Both the position numbers and the translations under genes were made by a program. Of a DNA stretch of 64,000 nt, positions 35,323 through 44,692 are shown piece by piece. Each line of letters begins with the position of its first letter. The stretch's first letter is position 1. The DNA is from Bacteroidia bacterium. Lineage in GTDB: Bacteria > Bacteroidota > Bacteroidia > AKYH767-A > OLB10. The notes below the pieces were generated by a model, which was not told the DNA's origin, ran no database searches, and saw only the letters and a list, made by a program, of their open reading frames with translations. The stretch covers positions 94,480-158,479 of the forward strand of contig JAEUTI010000081.1 in the NCBI GenBank assembly GCA_016788065.1. The letters are read 5' to 3'.

Positions 35323-37446
35323 ATGATAAAACGCCTCAAAGTTTCTTTAGTTGGTAATCCAAATTCCGGTAAATCAACCTTATTTAACCGGTTAACCGGA
35401 TTAAATCAGAAAATTGCCAATTTTCCGGGTGTTACTGTCGAAAAAAAGACCGGCAGCATGACCATTAATTCCGGTGATGGTTTTGATTATCAAATTGATA
35501 TAACTGATTTACCGGGAACTTATTCTTTATATCCTAAAACTCTGGAAGAACAAATTCCTTTTCAGGTTTTATGTGACCCGACCAATGAATCTCATCCTGA
35601 TGTCACGGTTATTATAGCCGACGGTACCAACCTAAAGCGCAGCCTGTTTTTATGTTCTCAGATTGTAGATCTGAAATCGCCGGCAATTCTGGTGGTAAAC
35701 ATGATGGATCAGGTGACGAAAAGTGGTGTAGAAATTAATTTTATCCGTCTTTCCAAGGAGCTGGGAATACCGGTTATTCCAATGAATGCCCGTGATGGGG
35801 ACGGTATCGATTTTCTAAAAAAAGCCATAATTTCTAAGATCACTGTTCCGGAAAACGATTTTATTGATACAGCATTATTTGCTCCGGAGGTTGTTCAGTC
35901 GATCCGACAATCGGTGAAGCTCAATAGTAATTATGTAGCATTTCAGATTGCTAACAATATTGATCAGATCAGTTTTTTCAACGACCGCCAGGAGCGAAGA
36001 GCACAAATCAAGGAGATATTAAATCGCCATGGATTCGATCACTCCATCATGCAGGCTTCAGAAACATTGAAGCGTTATGAGGTGATTTCATTGCTGGTGA
36101 AGCAGGTTGTTAAAGCTAAAAATGCAATTCCTTCCAAAGAGAAAACATTTACCAAAAAGCTCGATAATTTATTGATGCACCGCTTTTGGGGTTACTTCAT
36201 TTTTCTGGCGATTTTATTCGTGATTTTTCAAGCTGTATTTGCCTGGGCAGCCTGGCCCATGGAGATGGTTGATGAGGCATTTACCTGGATGAGTATCAAA
36301 GTTCACGATGCAATCCCTGAAGGTGTGTTCAACGACTTGCTGGTAGAAGGTATTCTGGCAGGTTTAGGTGGAGTGGTAATTTTCATTCCTCAAATTGTGC
36401 TGTTGTTCACTTTCATCGCTATTCTGGAAGATACCGGTTACATGGCCAGAGTTAGTTTTATGATGGATAAACTACTCAGGAGATTTGGATTAAACGGACG
36501 TTCTGTAATTCCTTTGATTAGTGGTGTTGCCTGTGCTGTACCTGCAATTTTATCGGCTCGCACTATTGCCAGTTGGAAAGAGCGATTGATTACCATTTTA
36601 GTGACGCCGTTGATGAGTTGTTCGGCTCGACTGCCGGTTTATGCACTATTAATCTCATTGGTTGTTCCTGATCACAAATATTTGGGAATCATAGGGTTGC
36701 AAGGATTGGTGTTGTTTGCTTTGTATTTAATAGGATTTATTGCAGCCATGGGTTCTGCATTGCTGATGAAATTTCTGGTGAAAGCAAAAGAGCGTTCCTA
36801 TTTCATCATGGAAATCCCGGTTTACCGGATGCCCAGATGGAAAAACATTGGTTATACCATCGTTGAGAAAGTCAGGGTTTTTATATTTGAAGCAGGTAAA
36901 GTTATTGTTGCCATCTCCGTGGTTTTGTGGGTTTTGTCCTCATCCGGTCCGGGGGCAGCATTTAAAGATGTTAAAAGTCAACTCGAAACAGCCGATCCTG
37001 CTGATACTCAACTCCAAAATCATCTTGCTGCAGAGAAACTAAGGTTGTCATATGCAGGTATAACAGGGAGGGCAATTGAACCCATTATTGAACCATTGGG
37101 ATTTGATTGGAAAATAGGTATTGCATTGATTACCAGCTTTGCCGCCCGTGAAGTCTTCGTCGGTACCATGTCTACGATTTACAGTGTAGGAGGAAGTGAT
37201 GAAGATATTGCAACTGTAAGGGAGAAAATGATGGCTGAAAAAAATGATAAAACTGGTCTTCCGCAATACAATTTGGCTGTCGGCTGGAGTTTGATGCTAT
37301 TTTATGCATTTGCCATGCAATGTATGAGCACGATGGCAGTAGTAAGGCGTGAAACTGGCAGCTGGAAATGGCCCCTGATTCAATTTGCATTTATGGGAGT
37401 TTTGGCCTACATTTCGTCTTTCATAATCTTTCGGATTTTAAGCTAA
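35323..37446 (+). CDS. feoB: ferrous iron transporter B
   Basis: A 707-residue Fe(II) permease with an N-terminal GTPase domain: G1 GNPNSGKS (11-18), the G2 region around TVEKKTG, G3 DLPGTYSL, G4 VNMMDQ. The membrane part contains both gate regions (SVIPLISGVACAVPAILSARTI and, later, LITSFAAREVFVGTMSTIY) that include the conserved cysteines and Ala-Arg-Glu motif. It follows feoA by 23 bp. No FeoC was seen. Confidence 0.96.
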   Translation: MIKRLKVSLVGNPNSGKSTLFNRLTGLNQKIANFPGVTVEKKTGSMTINSGDGFDYQIDITDLPGTYSLYPKTLEEQIPFQVLCDPTNESHPDVTVIIADGTNLKRSLFLCSQIVDLKSPAILVVNMMDQVTKSGVEINFIRLSKELGIPVIPMNARDGDGIDFLKKAIISKITVPENDFIDTALFAPEVVQSIRQSVKLNSNYVAFQIANNIDQISFFNDRQERRAQIKEILNRHGFDHSIMQASETLKRYEVISLLVKQVVKAKNAIPSKEKTFTKKLDNLLMHRFWGYFIFLAILFVIFQAVFAWAAWPMEMVDEAFTWMSIKVHDAIPEGVFNDLLVEGILAGLGGVVIFIPQIVLLFTFIAILEDTGYMARVSFMMDKLLRRFGLNGRSVIPLISGVACAVPAILSARTIASWKERLITILVTPLMSCSARLPVYALLISLVVPDHKYLGIIGLQGLVLFALYLIGFIAAMGSALLMKFLVKAKERSYFIMEIPVYRMPRWKNIGYTIVEKVRVFIFEAGKVIVAISVVLWVLSSSGPGAAFKDVKSQLETADPADTQLQNHLAAEKLRLSYAGITGRAIEPIIEPLGFDWKIGIALITSFAAREVFVGTMSTIYSVGGSDEDIATVREKMMAEKNDKTGLPQYNLAVGWSLMLFYAFAMQCMSTMAVVRRETGSWKWPLIQFAFMGVLAYISSFIIFRILS

Positions 37447-37456
37447 TTTTACAGCC

Positions 37457-38107
37457 GTGAATATCTCTGATCTTGCAAGTGCATTTTCAAAATATGTGCC
37501 CTCCAAAGCACTCGATACGTGTGTGGACTGGATTGTGGATTATAAAATCGCCGTTCGTATTACAAAAAGCCGAAACAGCAAGTATGGCGATTACCGACCA
37601 CCTGCTGATGGCAAAGGACACCGGATTTCGGTAAATCATGACCTGAACAAATATGCATTCCTGCTTACTTTTACACATGAGGTAGCGCATTTAATCACCT
37701 ACAACAAACACAAGTTCCGCATTGATCCGCACGGCCGTGAGTGGAAAAGTGAGTTTAAAAGACTCATGACACCGTTCTTGCGGGAAGCAATTTTCCCAAG
37801 GGATCTTGTAATTGCTATTCAAAATTATCTCGATAATCCTGCAGCATCCAGTTGTTCCGATATCAATTTAATGAGGGCACTTGGAAAGTATGATAAGCGT
37901 GATGAACAATGGAAATTACTGGAAGAAATTGCTCTCAACACACCGTTCCGAATTCGTTCCGGACGTCAGTTCATTAAGGGTGAATTACTCAATAAAAATT
38001 TTTGTTGTACCTGTCTGAAAAGTAAACATAAGTACGTTATAAATCCCCTCACAGAAGTTCAACCACTGCAGCCGCAACACAAAAGCAGTGGCGGGTTGCG
38101 CTCCTGA
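37457..38107 (+). CDS. SprT-like zinc metallopeptidase-domain protein
   Basis: A 216-residue protein of the SprT/SPRTN fold. The zinc site is HEVAH (about 74-78, FTHEVAHLITYNKHKFRIDPHGREWKSEF), with a third histidine a few residues on. A C-terminal CxxC-like cluster (NFCCTCLKSKH) suggests a partial zinc ribbon. The start is GTG, 10 bp after feoB. Eukaryotic SPRTN digests DNA-protein crosslinks; bacterial SprT roles are not established. Confidence 0.87.
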   Translation: MNISDLASAFSKYVPSKALDTCVDWIVDYKIAVRITKSRNSKYGDYRPPADGKGHRISVNHDLNKYAFLLTFTHEVAHLITYNKHKFRIDPHGREWKSEFKRLMTPFLREAIFPRDLVIAIQNYLDNPAASSCSDINLMRALGKYDKRDEQWKLLEEIALNTPFRIRSGRQFIKGELLNKNFCCTCLKSKHKYVINPLTEVQPLQPQHKSSGGLRS

Positions 38108-38120
38108 AAAAACTAAATCA

Positions 38121-39404
38121 ATGGCAATCACTGAAAATGCTGAAGCATTGCAAGTAGCAGAAATGGCTTCTACTCTGATCGGGTCAGAAATCATAAAGCA
38201 ATCGAATGATATCAATGAAAAAATCCGGAAAGGAGAAAAAATTTATAATTTAACGATTGGTGATTTCGATCCTTCCATTTTTCCGATTCCGAATACCTTG
38301 CTTGAAGAGATTTTAGCTGCTTATAAACACGGACACACCAATTATCCAATGGCAAACGGTATGCCCGATTTGCGGAAGTCGGTGAGTGAATTTATCAAAA
38401 AGTTTCAGTTGCTGGATTATAGTGCCGATGAAATTTTAATTTCAGGAGGATCACGTCCACTTATTTATGCCATCTACAAAACATTGGTTGATCCGGGTGA
38501 TAAAGTTGTCTTCCCGGTTCCATCCTGGAATAACAACCACTATTGTCATTTATCACAGGCAAAAGCCATCATGGTTGAAACTACTGCAGAAGCGAACTTT
38601 ATGCCAACTGCAGCCCAATTAAAGCCATTCATTGCTGATGCCAGAATGCTTGCTCTTTGCAGTCCGTTAAATCCCACAGGAACAGTTTTCACCAGAGAGG
38701 CACTCGACGAAATTTGTCAGATGGTGATTGCAGAAAATATTCGCAGGGCGGGTAAGCAAAAGCCACTTTATATACTTTACGATCAGGTTTATTCGGTTTT
38801 ATGTTTTGGCGATACCAAACATATTGATCCGGTAAGTCTTTATCCTGAGTTAAGAGATTATACCGTTTGCGTGGATGGAATTTCAAAAGCATTTGCAGCA
38901 ACCGGAGTGAGGGTAGGTTGGGCATTTGGTCCCGATTTTATCATGAGTAAAATGCGATCTATTTTATCTCATGTAGGCGCCTGGGCACCTAAGGCAGAAC
39001 AGATTGCTACCGGTAAGTTCTTACAGCAAGAACATGAGGTAGATTCGTTCCTGAAGCATTTCTTAAAAGAAATTGAAGATAGGTTGCATGGATTTTATCA
39101 AGGGCTGTTGTCGCTTCGCGCAGAAGGACACCGCGTTGATGTAATTGCTCCACAGGCTGCTATTTATCTCACCGTCAGATTCGACCTAATTGGTATGAAA
39201 ACAGCTTCCGGACATATCATTCAAAATACTCAGGATATCACGGATTTTCTGTGTGATGAAGCAAAACTGGCAATCGTTCCATTTTCGTCATTTGGATCAA
39301 CTACCAACGGAACCTGGTACCGATTGTCGGTTGGTGTTGCCAAGGCAGAATCTGTAGAAGTTATTATCGAAAATCTGAGATCAGCATTATCGAAATTAAG
39401 CTGA
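38121..39404 (+). CDS. PLP-dependent class I/II aminotransferase
   Basis: A 427-residue fold-type I aminotransferase. It shows NLTIGDFDPSIFPIP and HTNYPMANGMPDLRKSV, the substrate/cofactor loop SPLNPTG, YDQVYS (Asp/Tyr for PLP) and the Schiff-base lysine in DGISKAFAATGVRVGW; the C-terminal Arg lies in GTWYRLSVG. ATG 38121 is chosen because the in-frame ATG at 38088 would overlap the SprT gene. Similar to aspartate/aromatic aminotransferases; exact substrate unknown. Last gene of the feo operon. Confidence 0.9.
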   Translation: MAITENAEALQVAEMASTLIGSEIIKQSNDINEKIRKGEKIYNLTIGDFDPSIFPIPNTLLEEILAAYKHGHTNYPMANGMPDLRKSVSEFIKKFQLLDYSADEILISGGSRPLIYAIYKTLVDPGDKVVFPVPSWNNNHYCHLSQAKAIMVETTAEANFMPTAAQLKPFIADARMLALCSPLNPTGTVFTREALDEICQMVIAENIRRAGKQKPLYILYDQVYSVLCFGDTKHIDPVSLYPELRDYTVCVDGISKAFAATGVRVGWAFGPDFIMSKMRSILSHVGAWAPKAEQIATGKFLQQEHEVDSFLKHFLKEIEDRLHGFYQGLLSLRAEGHRVDVIAPQAAIYLTVRFDLIGMKTASGHIIQNTQDITDFLCDEAKLAIVPFSSFGSTTNGTWYRLSVGVAKAESVEVIIENLRSALSKLS

Positions 39405-39596
39405 TTTGGGACGTGTTATCTCTTGATTCAGGGGAATTTAGCATACGAATTAGTTAATGCCAACATAATGAGGGTATAAACTTTCCGAAAAAATAGCTTC
39501 GAACTCATAAAGATTTACTTTTTTTGCAGAAATTTTCAAGGCTGATGATGTAACCTGATTTTAGGTTCTGCGTCAAAGGCTCTAACAAATACTGAA

Positions 39597-40682
39597 ATGA
39601 ATAATAATTACTGTGTGATAATGGCCGGTGGCATTGGTAGCCGCTTTTGGCCTATGAGTCGCAATGCTTTCCCAAAACAATTTCTCGATATTCTTGGAAC
39701 AGGTAAAACCTTGCTTCAGCAAACCTACGACCGCTTTCTGAAGGCATGCCCGAAAGAGAATATTTTTGTGGTAACCAATGAAGCTTATGTTGATCTGGTA
39801 AAGCAACAGCTACCCGACTTAGATCCATCGCAAGTATTGGGAGAGCCTTTCCGTAAAAATACCGCTCCTTGTATCGCTTATGCCAGTTACAAAATTTCGC
39901 ATTTGAATCCGAATGCTAAAATTGTAGTTGCCCCAAGCGATCATGTGATTCTTAAAGAAGAAGCATTCATTAAGGCAATTTTAAAAGGGCTAAGTTTCGT
40001 AGATACCAATGAAAGCCTGCTCACACTAGGAATTCAGCCAAGCCGTCCCGATACCGGTTATGGCTATATTCAGTTTATTGACGATAAACAACAGGAAGAA
40101 AATAAGATTTCCAAGGTTAAAACCTTTACAGAAAAGCCGAATCTTGAAATGGCGAATTTTTTCCTTCAAACCGGAGAGTTCCTCTGGAATGCAGGTATTT
40201 TCCTTTGGAGTGTAAAAAGCATCCAGAAAGCACTGAAAGAACACCTTCCTGAAATAGATGGTTTGTTCCATGAAGCAGCAGCACATTTCAAAACAGCCGA
40301 TGAAAATGAGTTTGTAAGAAAGGCTTATGAACAATGTACAAACATCTCAATCGATTTCGGTGTGATGGAAAAAGCGAAAAACGTTTTTGTAATGAGTGCT
40401 GAATTTGGCTGGAGTGATTTAGGTACTTATGGTTCCCTATATGAGCACATCCGCCATGATGCCAACGAAAATGCTGTGGTAGGAAAAAATGTGATGGTTT
40501 ACGATACCAAAAATTGTATCATCAATGTACCAAAAGAAAAATTAGTAGTGGTTCAAGGTCTCGATGACTATATCGTTGTTGAATCAGACAATACCTTGCT
40601 CATTTGCCGCAAAACAGATGAACAGCAAATACGTCAGTTTGTAAACGATGTGAAACTCAATAAAGGGGAGAAGTTCGTTTAA
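39597..40682 (+). CDS. manC: mannose-1-phosphate guanylyltransferase
   Basis: A 361-residue nucleotidyltransferase making GDP-mannose from Man-1-P and GTP. The N-terminal signature is IMAGGIGSRFWPMSRNAFPKQFLD, and the lysine of FTEKPNLEMA (about 176) and the WNAGIFLWS motif are present. It is the short form with no fused C-terminal phosphomannose isomerase domain. It converges with a polyprenol-phosphate mannosyltransferase gene, an enzyme that uses its product. Confidence 0.95.
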   Translation: MNNNYCVIMAGGIGSRFWPMSRNAFPKQFLDILGTGKTLLQQTYDRFLKACPKENIFVVTNEAYVDLVKQQLPDLDPSQVLGEPFRKNTAPCIAYASYKISHLNPNAKIVVAPSDHVILKEEAFIKAILKGLSFVDTNESLLTLGIQPSRPDTGYGYIQFIDDKQQEENKISKVKTFTEKPNLEMANFFLQTGEFLWNAGIFLWSVKSIQKALKEHLPEIDGLFHEAAAHFKTADENEFVRKAYEQCTNISIDFGVMEKAKNVFVMSAEFGWSDLGTYGSLYEHIRHDANENAVVGKNVMVYDTKNCIINVPKEKLVVVQGLDDYIVVESDNTLLICRKTDEQQIRQFVNDVKLNKGEKFV

Positions 40683-40702
40683 TTGATTTCAATTTCACTT
40701 TC

Positions 40703-41443
40703 TTAACCTTTCAGTCGCCGGTATTTTACAAACCAGCTCTTGACTTTCATCTGGATAACTCCAAAGAAAGCTTCTTTAAAAATACCGCTGCTCATCTTGG
40801 ATTGTCCCTCCTGACGATCAGTAAAAATGATGGGTACTTCAAAAATTTTATAACCTAGTTTCCAGGTCGTGAACTTCATTTCAATCTGAAAGGCATAACC
40901 CATAAATTTAATCTTGTTCAGATTAATTGCTTCCAGAACTTCTCTGCGGTAACACTTAAATCCAGCTGTTGCATCCCGCACAGGCATTCGGGTAATCAAA
41001 CGTACATAGGCCGACGCATAATAGGACATGATAACTCTTCCCATCGGCCAGTTTACCACATTCACACCTTTGATATATCTGGAGCCAATTGCCAGGTCTG
41101 CCTTTTCTTTGATACATGCTTCCCGCAACCTGATTAAATCGGCTGGGTTATGTGAGAAATCGGCATCCATTTCATAAATAAAAGCATAGCTTTTCTGCAA
41201 TGCCCAGCGGAAGCCATGAATGTAAGCAGTTCCCAATCCTAATTTCCCCGACCTTTCTTCAAGAAATAAGCGATCCGGAAATTCTTTCATCAACTGCTTG
41301 ACAATTACTGCAGTGCCATCTTTGGAATTATCGTCGACTACCAAAATATGAAACGGATGTGGCAGGGCAAAGACTGCCCGGGAGATCGCTTCTATGTTCT
41401 CCTTTTCATTGTAAGTTGGAATAATTACAAGACTGTCCGACAA
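40703..41443 (-). CDS. polyprenol monophosphomannose synthase (DPM1-like)
   Basis: A 246-residue GT2 enzyme lacking C-terminal membrane helices, as in soluble DPM1 types. Motifs: VIIPTYNEKENI, VVDDNSKDGT, the metal-binding EMDADFSHNPADL, and MPVRDATAGFKCYRREVL. Predicted to make polyprenyl-phosphate-mannose from GDP-mannose, the donor for extracytoplasmic mannosylation. It is next to manC (convergent, 20 bp). Confidence 0.92.
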   Translation of the reverse strand: MSDSLVIIPTYNEKENIEAISRAVFALPHPFHILVVDDNSKDGTAVIVKQLMKEFPDRLFLEERSGKLGLGTAYIHGFRWALQKSYAFIYEMDADFSHNPADLIRLREACIKEKADLAIGSRYIKGVNVVNWPMGRVIMSYYASAYVRLITRMPVRDATAGFKCYRREVLEAINLNKIKFMGYAFQIEMKFTTWKLGYKIFEVPIIFTDRQEGQSKMSSGIFKEAFFGVIQMKVKSWFVKYRRLKG

Positions 41444-41489
41444 CGATTTTCTTTTTTCAGATATTTTTAATGGATAGTAATTGCAGCAA

Positions 41490-42464
41490 TTACCATTTCA
41501 ATAGCCAGGCAAAAATCAATGGTGCTACAATGGTAGCATCTGATTCCACAATAAATTTCGGAGTTTTTATATCGAGTTTACCCCAGGTAATTTTTTCATT
41601 AGGAACAGCTCCGGAGTAAGATCCATAACTGGTTGTGGAGTCGGAAATCTGACAGAAATAACTCCAGAAAGGAACATCATGCATTTCCATATCCTGATAA
41701 AGCATAGGTACCACGCAAATCGGGAAATCACCTGCTATACCACCACCAATCTGGAAGAAACCAACACCTTTTCCACCTGAGTTTTTGGTGTACCAGTCTG
41801 CCAACCAGGTCATGTACTCAATACCTGACTTCATAGTTGAAGGTGAAAGCTCTTTCTTAATGCAATAAGATGCAAAAATATTACCCATGGTACTGTCTTC
41901 CCAGCCGGGTACAATTATCGGCAAATTACGCTCAGCGGCTGCAATCATCCAGGAGTTTTTAGTATCAATTTCATAATGCTCTTTCATTACACCTGAAAGC
42001 AGCAATTTGTACATGTATTCATGAGGAAAATAACGTTCACCTTTATCGTTCGCATCTTTCCAGATTTTATAAATATGTTTTTGGATGCGACGGAATGCTT
42101 CTTCTTCAGGAATGCAGGTGTCAGTAACACGATTGAAACCGTGCTCCAGCAAATCCCACTCTTCCTGTGGACTCAGATCACGGTAATTTGGAACTCTTTT
42201 ATAGTGGCTGTGAGCAACCAGATTCATGATATCTTCTTCCAGATTAGCACCTGTGCACGATATGATGTCAACTTTTCCCTGACGGATCATCTCGGCAAGT
42301 GAAATACCTAATTCTGCAGTACTCATCGCACCGGCTAACGTAATCATCATCTTGCCACCTTCCAGCAAATGGGTTTCATAACCTTTGGCTGCATCCATCA
42401 AAGCGGCGGCATTAAAGTGGCGATAGTGATGTTCAATAAATTGTGAAACGGGTCCTCTGTTCAT
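41490..42464 (-). CDS. deoxyhypusine synthase-family protein (possible homospermidine synthase)
   Basis: A 324-residue protein of the NAD-dependent deoxyhypusine synthase family. It has MITLAGAMSTAELG, ISCTGANLEEDI, VPGWEDSTMGN and GGKGVGFFQIGGGIAGDFPI, and retains the active-site lysine K296 in WGKLDI. Bacteria lack eIF5A, so such homologues are thought to make homospermidine or a related polyamine; this is known for some and inferred here. A well-formed -33/-7 promoter lies just upstream. It is 46 bp upstream of the DPM1-like gene. Confidence 0.9.
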   Translation of the reverse strand: MNRGPVSQFIEHHYRHFNAAALMDAAKGYETHLLEGGKMMITLAGAMSTAELGISLAEMIRQGKVDIISCTGANLEEDIMNLVAHSHYKRVPNYRDLSPQEEWDLLEHGFNRVTDTCIPEEEAFRRIQKHIYKIWKDANDKGERYFPHEYMYKLLLSGVMKEHYEIDTKNSWMIAAAERNLPIIVPGWEDSTMGNIFASYCIKKELSPSTMKSGIEYMTWLADWYTKNSGGKGVGFFQIGGGIAGDFPICVVPMLYQDMEMHDVPFWSYFCQISDSTTSYGSYSGAVPNEKITWGKLDIKTPKFIVESDATIVAPLIFAWLLKW

Positions 42465-42486
42465 AGCAATGTGATTTATAGAATGG

Positions 42487-42517
42487 CAAAGATACTAATA
42501 TAGTGCAAGTTGACCAA
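42487..42517 (-). promoter_or_regulatory. promoter for deoxyhypusine synthase-like gene
   Basis: On the minus strand TTG (42517-42515) is 20 nt from TATCTTTG (42494-42487), a full match to the Bacteroidota TTG-N20-TAnnTTTG consensus, with a 22-nt gap to the ATG at 42464. Confidence 0.7.
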
Positions 42518-42713
42518 CCGTTTGCGGCAGTGTAATGCTTTGATAATCAGAAACTAGTTCTGATTTGAGGTTTAAGGATACTTTAAAAATGACATTTACT
42601 GCAGTTCGCATTCAGTCTATTGACCATCCTGAAATTTGTTTAATTCGGTAATATATTTACATTTACCACTCTTAACTAACTATTTCTTAACCTAACACTT
42701 ATCATTAAATATT

Positions 42714-43052
42714 ATGGACGCACAAAAAGTTGACATGTACCTGATGGCCAACGGCAAGTTTTTCGAAGGAGCAACAATTCCTATGGTCAGGGATAATTTG
42801 ATGAAACTCGACGATTCAAAATTTATTGTTTTGCAAACATTGAATCTGAAAGATCCTACTACAATTTTGATTGTTTCTCTTTTAGGAGGAAGCCTGGGAA
42901 TCGATCGTTTTATGCTTGGCGATACAGGCCTTGGCATTGCCAAATTACTCACTTGTGGTGGTTTGGGAATCTGGGCTATTGTTGATTGGTTCATGGTAAT
43001 GCCACGCACCCGTGAGCTGAATCTCCAAAAATTAAATTCACTATTCATTTAA
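42714..43052 (+). CDS. TM2 domain-containing protein
   Basis: A 112-residue protein with the TM2 fold: two close membrane helices in the last 60 residues separated by a short turn (TILIVSLLGGSLGIDRFMLGDTGLGIAKLLTCGGLGIWAIVDWFMV), including the family DRF motif. First of four genes (TM2, DUF2752, DUF4870, M48) packed with overlaps or gaps of a few bp. Function unknown. Confidence 0.9.
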   Translation: MDAQKVDMYLMANGKFFEGATIPMVRDNLMKLDDSKFIVLQTLNLKDPTTILIVSLLGGSLGIDRFMLGDTGLGIAKLLTCGGLGIWAIVDWFMVMPRTRELNLQKLNSLFI

Positions 43053-43056
43053 TCGA

Positions 43057-43467
43057 ATGAAAGGCGAAAAATTTCGCATATACGCCATTTTCGGACTGCT
43101 CACTTCGGGCTCACTGATCTGGTTGATATGGAATTTCCTTTTGCCCGGTGATACAGCATTTATTTGTATGTTTCATCAGGCAACAGGATTGCCTTGCCCT
43201 TCTTGCGGGACAACAACATCTGTTTTGCAAATTTTGAATGGGAATTTTAGTGATGCCTTCGATAAGAATATCCTGGGCTTTCCTGCATTTATTGCCTTAA
43301 TAATATTAACGTGTTGGCTGGGGTTTGATTTTATCTCGCGCAGGTCAACTTTTTTCAGTGCTTATCAATCATCTGAAAACTGGATCAAAAAGCATCCTGT
43401 TGTGCTTGCCATGATGTTATCATGTATAGCAGTAAATTGGATTTTTTTAATTGCAAAACATGGCTGA
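43057..43467 (+). CDS. DUF2752 membrane protein
   Basis: A 136-residue protein with three membrane segments and the DUF2752 signature GLPCPSCGTTTSV in the loop after the first helix. The cysteines may form a redox or metal site. It follows the TM2 gene by 4 bp and overlaps the DUF4870 gene by 8 bp. Confidence 0.88.
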   Translation: MKGEKFRIYAIFGLLTSGSLIWLIWNFLLPGDTAFICMFHQATGLPCPSCGTTTSVLQILNGNFSDAFDKNILGFPAFIALIILTCWLGFDFISRRSTFFSAYQSSENWIKKHPVVLAMMLSCIAVNWIFLIAKHG

Positions 43468-43891
43468 GGTATCAACATTTGCTTATCAACCCGATGATCA
43501 CGAAAGTGAAAAAGCATCGAATGGTTATTTAATGTCACTACTTGCCTTTATGGTAGGCTTACCACTTCCAATTGTAAATCTCATTGCCACTTTAATATTT
43601 TATCTTGGCAACCGCAAATCGACTCACTTTGTGAGATGGCATTGTACCCAGGCACTGTTATCACAACTGACGGTTTTGGTGATGAATAGTATTGGATTTT
43701 CATGGACACTGAAAATTATTTTTACAGATCTTGAAATCAGCAATGATTATGTTGCTTATATGATTACAGTTTTCCTGTTTAATCTCACAGAAATAATTGC
43801 AACTATTTATGCTGCTCAGCAGGTCAGAAAAGGAAAGCATGTGCACCTTTGGTTTTTTGGTACAGTAACCGATTTAATTGTCACCAAATAA
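43460..43891 (+). CDS. DUF4870-like membrane protein
   Basis: A 143-residue protein, three or four hydrophobic segments: LMSLLAFMVGLPLPIVNLIATLIFYLGNRKSTHFVRWHCTQAL matches the DUF4870 core (an R-x-H/W pattern after the second helix). An in-frame TTG at 43451 exists but ATG 43460 is preferred. Overlaps the next gene by 1 bp (TAATG). Role unknown. Confidence 0.78.
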   Translation: MAEVSTFAYQPDDHESEKASNGYLMSLLAFMVGLPLPIVNLIATLIFYLGNRKSTHFVRWHCTQALLSQLTVLVMNSIGFSWTLKIIFTDLEISNDYVAYMITVFLFNLTEIIATIYAAQQVRKGKHVHLWFFGTVTDLIVTK

Positions 43892-44688
43892 TGAAAGCAC
43901 TATTTCAATTATTGCTGATCGTAGGCTCTTTCTTTGCAATCTGGTTTGCATTGTCAAAAATTGATTTTACCGGAAGATATGAGTTGGATACACTTTCAGA
44001 AAAGAATGAAAAAAAATTAGGTTCACTGATATGGGAAGCGATTGAAAGTTCAGAGGAAGTTATCAGAAAAGATTCTGTGAACTACATTGTTGAAACTATC
44101 ACCGAACGCATCTGTAAAGAGAATAAAATCGATTACAAAAAAGTAAAAGTTCATGTTATTGATAAAGATGAGGTGAATGCTTTTACTCTACCCGACAGGC
44201 ATCTGGTTGTTTACAAGGGACTCATTACTTATTCAAAATCGCCGGAAGAAGTAGCAGGTGTCATAGCCCACGAACTTGCTCACATGGAACTGAATCATGT
44301 GATGAAAAAGCTAATTAAGGAAGTTGGATTAAGTATGTTATTTGCAATCACCGGCGGAAACGGAAGTTTTGAAATTCTGACAGAGGTAGGTAAAACCTTA
44401 TCCGGAACAGCATTTGACCGGGAGCAGGAACGTGAGGCAGATATGAAAGCAATTGATTTGATGGCACAAGCTGAAATTGATCCAGTTCACCTGGCTAATT
44501 TTTTATTTAGGCTTTCGGCCAATGATTCCGATTTTTCTGATGAGCTTGAATTAATAAGCACACACCCCGGTTCGAAAGAAAGAGCTGCACAGATTTTAAC
44601 GGAAATAAAAGATAAGAAAATTACACCAAAATTATTTGATTTTGGTGACTGGGAATTGATCCGTGATCCTGAATGGCAAGGATATTAA
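43891..44688 (+). CDS. M48 family metallopeptidase
   Basis: A 265-residue membrane-anchored peptidase: an N-terminal helix (LLLIVGSFFAIWFAL), then the zinc site HELAH (VIAHELAHMELNHVM) with the third ligand region EREADMKAIDLM and a closing STHPGSKERAAQI. This is the HtpX/Oma1/BepA-type catalytic domain. Its place as the last gene in an operon of three small membrane proteins suggests envelope quality control; inference. Start chosen at ATG 43891, not 43849. Confidence 0.92.
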   Translation: MKALFQLLLIVGSFFAIWFALSKIDFTGRYELDTLSEKNEKKLGSLIWEAIESSEEVIRKDSVNYIVETITERICKENKIDYKKVKVHVIDKDEVNAFTLPDRHLVVYKGLITYSKSPEEVAGVIAHELAHMELNHVMKKLIKEVGLSMLFAITGGNGSFEILTEVGKTLSGTAFDREQEREADMKAIDLMAQAEIDPVHLANFLFRLSANDSDFSDELELISTHPGSKERAAQILTEIKDKKITPKLFDFGDWELIRDPEWQGY

Positions 44689-44692
44689 AAGC

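Noticed and set aside
37457..38107. Gene fusion of SprT with the following aminotransferase
   Set aside because: They are in different frames with a 13-bp gap once the aminotransferase start is set at 38121.
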